Below, piece after piece: positions 46,248 through 48,049 of a DNA stretch of 48,049 bases. Every line of letters begins with the position of its first letter. Positions within the stretch are counted from its first letter, which is position 1. The stretch is from positions 1 through 48,049 of the forward strand of contig JAGCLD010000002.1 in the NCBI GenBank assembly GCA_017647145.1, written 5' to 3'. Made by a program: the position numbers and the translations under genes. Under the pieces are notes generated by a model. It did not search any database. It was given only the letters and a program-made list of their open reading frames with translations, and was not told the origin of the DNA. This DNA is from Paludibacteraceae bacterium (GTDB lineage: Bacteria > Bacteroidota > Bacteroidia > Bacteroidales > Paludibacteraceae).

Positions 46248-48049
46248 TTACTCCATCTTTAAAAAGCCTTTTAAGAATGCATCCGGGAACAGGAATCTCT
46301 TTTCTCCACCAAACTTAAATCTGATTAGGATATATTTTCCCCTCTTGTCAATTTTCACGACAGTTCCCTTTCCGAATGTAGCATGTGACACAGCAGAGCC
46401 CTCACCCACAGCATTTAAATCATTCACAAAAGCCGCTATTCTCTCTATTTCTTCTTTGGGAAGCGCCATGAGTTTTTTCTCCAATTCTTTTTGACTGAGT
46501 GCCGACTGTTGTTGTGTCTTTTTAGGGGAGATATCCTCAGCGGTTTTTTCTTCTCTGCCCATCTCCCCCATTACGGTCATATAGACATCCTGTTCCACAG
46601 TCTTCATAGACGTTTGCTGATTATAAAACAACTTTTCATACTGCGTTTTGCGTATGGCAGTGTCCCAACCACCCACTTCATCATCTACGTGCTTATTGAC
46701 TCCCGTATAAGTGAGGCTGGCATCTTCGTATCGTTTGAATTTGAATATAGCATCACTCATCAAAGGAGCATTAAACACACCCAGCGAACAAAGCATATTG
46801 AAGTCCTCCACATTCAGCCCTGTCACTTTCTTAAACAATCCGGGTTCCAACTGCGTGATGACGTCTTTAAGACAACGCTCGCGATAGTCTGTCAAATACA
46901 TAAAGACTGGTATGCGCGTAGCAAACTTTATCAGTTTTTCCTGAATCTGCTTGCGTTTGTTTTTCAATTCTTTCTCTTCGTCTGAAATTTCTTTCTTTTC
47001 CTTTTCTGCTTTTTCTTCTCTTTCCTTTTTCGCTTTTTTTATGTCCTCCGATTTATTTATGATCGTTGTCAAATCATTGTTTAGATTTCGAAATCCCTCA
47101 ATGTTCATCAAGGCTTTCATCGCTTCGGGACTATTCAGCAAACGTTTCAAGGTATCATTATCCACATTGACCAGAAGAGCAGATTCCCAACGCTTAGCCA
47201 ACAAGGTAGCCGACGTACCTGCCAAGGCAATATCCAGAATATCCTGTGCATCGACCTCTTTCATGCTGCTGCCGTCGTAAGCCAATACCGGCAAAAACTT
47301 GATAAATTCTCCAACCTTTGCTTCAGGGTTGCTTTCGTTTATATCCAAGCGGCAACTGTAATCTGAAATCTGTCGCAAGGCTCTGTCAAGTGCAAAATCG
47401 AATACATAGCACTCGTTCTTCATTATGGTTTTGCTTCCTTCCTCGTTCTTTACCTCCCAAGGACTTTGCACTCGGAACGCTGCCTGAAAATAGGTTTCAG
47501 GGCTTTTCAAATTACGGAGCATAAATATACCAGTCCAAGGTTTAACTGTTACACCCGTTGTCAACTTACCGCAAGTGAGCGTAATGGTCTTTGTTTCCAA
47601 TGGGTCGCCCATATTGGCTTGCACAGGATGCAGAGCATCAAGACCGATGCCGGCTGCTGTTCCGGCACAAACTACTACCTTATAGTCATGGTAGAACTTG
47701 TTTTGCCTTTGAGCAAGCAGATTAGCCATTGCAAAGCACGAAGCCACATTTGGCAAAAACCACAATGTGTGCGAAAGCACATTAAGCAAGCGTGTATCGC
47801 TGAATGGCATTGGCGGTCGCTTGTCTTGTCCCAATTTCAAATCATCGATACTTGCAGGCAAATAACCGCCACGAATAAGGTCTAACCATTTCTGCACCTC
47901 ATTCTCATATTTGAATCGGACATTCTCGCCTTTACCCTCTGCTGCAAAGAACAGATTGAGGTCGAACTCATCAAATTCGCCTTGCTTTGCCACCTCTTGT
48001 ATCTCGTCGGGCATACGATAGGTAAGCATTACCATTCGTGGTAAGGCGA
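46248..48049 (-). CDS. SF2 helicase-like restriction/defence protein, C-terminal part (5' end outside window)
   Basis: The frame stays open to the right edge, so the visible 600 residues are the C-terminal part only. It contains a helicase C-lobe: LTCGKLTTGVTVKPWTGIFMLRNLKSPETYFQAAFRVQSPW, in which TTGVT and Q-x-x-x-R correspond to motifs V and VI. Then come a long helical region with a highly charged coiled coil (KEREEKAEKEKKE) and a C-terminal Tudor-like segment (VSHATFGKGTVVKI...) like that of UvrD-type helicases. Such C-terminal halves occur in large DEAD/DEAH restriction enzymes, some with a GIY-YIG or other nuclease domain. The nuclease and Walker A parts would lie beyond 48049. The name restriction is therefore inference. 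Confidence 0.7.
   Translation of the reverse strand, partial: ALPRMVMLTYRMPDEIQEVAKQGEFDEFDLNLFFAAEGKGENVRFKYENEVQKWLDLIRGGYLPASIDDLKLGQDKRPPMPFSDTRLLNVLSHTLWFLPNVASCFAMANLLAQRQNKFYHDYKVVVCAGTAAGIGLDALHPVQANMGDPLETKTITLTCGKLTTGVTVKPWTGIFMLRNLKSPETYFQAAFRVQSPWEVKNEEGSKTIMKNECYVFDFALDRALRQISDYSCRLDINESNPEAKVGEFIKFLPVLAYDGSSMKEVDAQDILDIALAGTSATLLAKRWESALLVNVDNDTLKRLLNSPEAMKALMNIEGFRNLNNDLTTIINKSEDIKKAKKEREEKAEKEKKEISDEEKELKNKRKQIQEKLIKFATRIPVFMYLTDYRERCLKDVITQLEPGLFKKVTGLNVEDFNMLCSLGVFNAPLMSDAIFKFKRYEDASLTYTGVNKHVDDEVGGWDTAIRKTQYEKLFYNQQTSMKTVEQDVYMTVMGEMGREEKTAEDISPKKTQQQSALSQKELEKKLMALPKEEIERIAAFVNDLNAVGEGSAVSHATFGKGTVVKIDKRGKYILIRFKFGGEKRFLFPDAFLKGFLKME

Overview
The window comes from a member of the Bacteroidota, most likely order Bacteroidales. 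Several signs agree. Promoters match the TAnnTTTG (-7) and TTTG/TTG (-33) pattern with a 20-base spacer. Start sites mostly lack Shine-Dalgarno sequences. Large secreted proteins end in type IX secretion (T9SS) type A-like tails. The coaX / outer membrane protein / TPR / lptC cluster is typical of the phylum. I cannot name the genus. No tRNA, rRNA, CRISPR array, transposase or phage gene was found.

Layout. (1) 1-7035, plus strand: an 8-copy 11-bp tandem repeat, an acyltransferase, metA (with the glutamate predicting acetyl-CoA use), clpC, recF and a Nit-type amidase. (2) 7036-17084: two consecutive copies of one cassette. Each has a 137-bp intergenic repeat, an array of 9-bp separators and mini-palindromes, a strong promoter, a 5' UTR hairpin, a 200-240 aa protein with a P-x-x-[ND]-G / membrane / Arg-Lys C-terminus, and a 1100-1330 aa secreted protein. 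The second cassette has a ten-G tract in its 5' UTR. (3) 17085-29059: an 850-bp AT-rich non-coding stretch with direct and inverted repeats, then a tightly packed run of three T9SS-like cargo proteins (846, 475 and 1823 aa) and a two-part outer membrane protein, closed by a strong terminator. (4) 29193-32097: murB, a DUF389 membrane protein and a Bcp peroxiredoxin. (5) 32584-36510, minus strand: coaX, outer membrane protein, TPR protein and lptC, overlapping or nearly so. (6) 36744-38108, plus strand: a TPR/PD40 protein. (7) 38324-42771, minus strand: secreted nuclease, ligA and a radical SAM protein. (8) 42859-45728, minus strand: rplM, rpsI, rpsB and tsf, with a strong promoter, a 130-nt leader and a clear terminator. 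(9) 46248 to the right edge, minus strand: the C-terminal part of an SF2 helicase, probably from a restriction or defence protein.

The housekeeping blocks are ordinary. The accessory interest lies in 7036-29059, a 22-kb surface-protein island. The duplicated cassette is the best candidate for something undescribed: a small membrane-tailed protein is always paired with a giant exported partner and sits behind a repeat array and possibly slippery 5' UTR sequence. Its function is unknown, and the statements about sorting and phase variation are inference.
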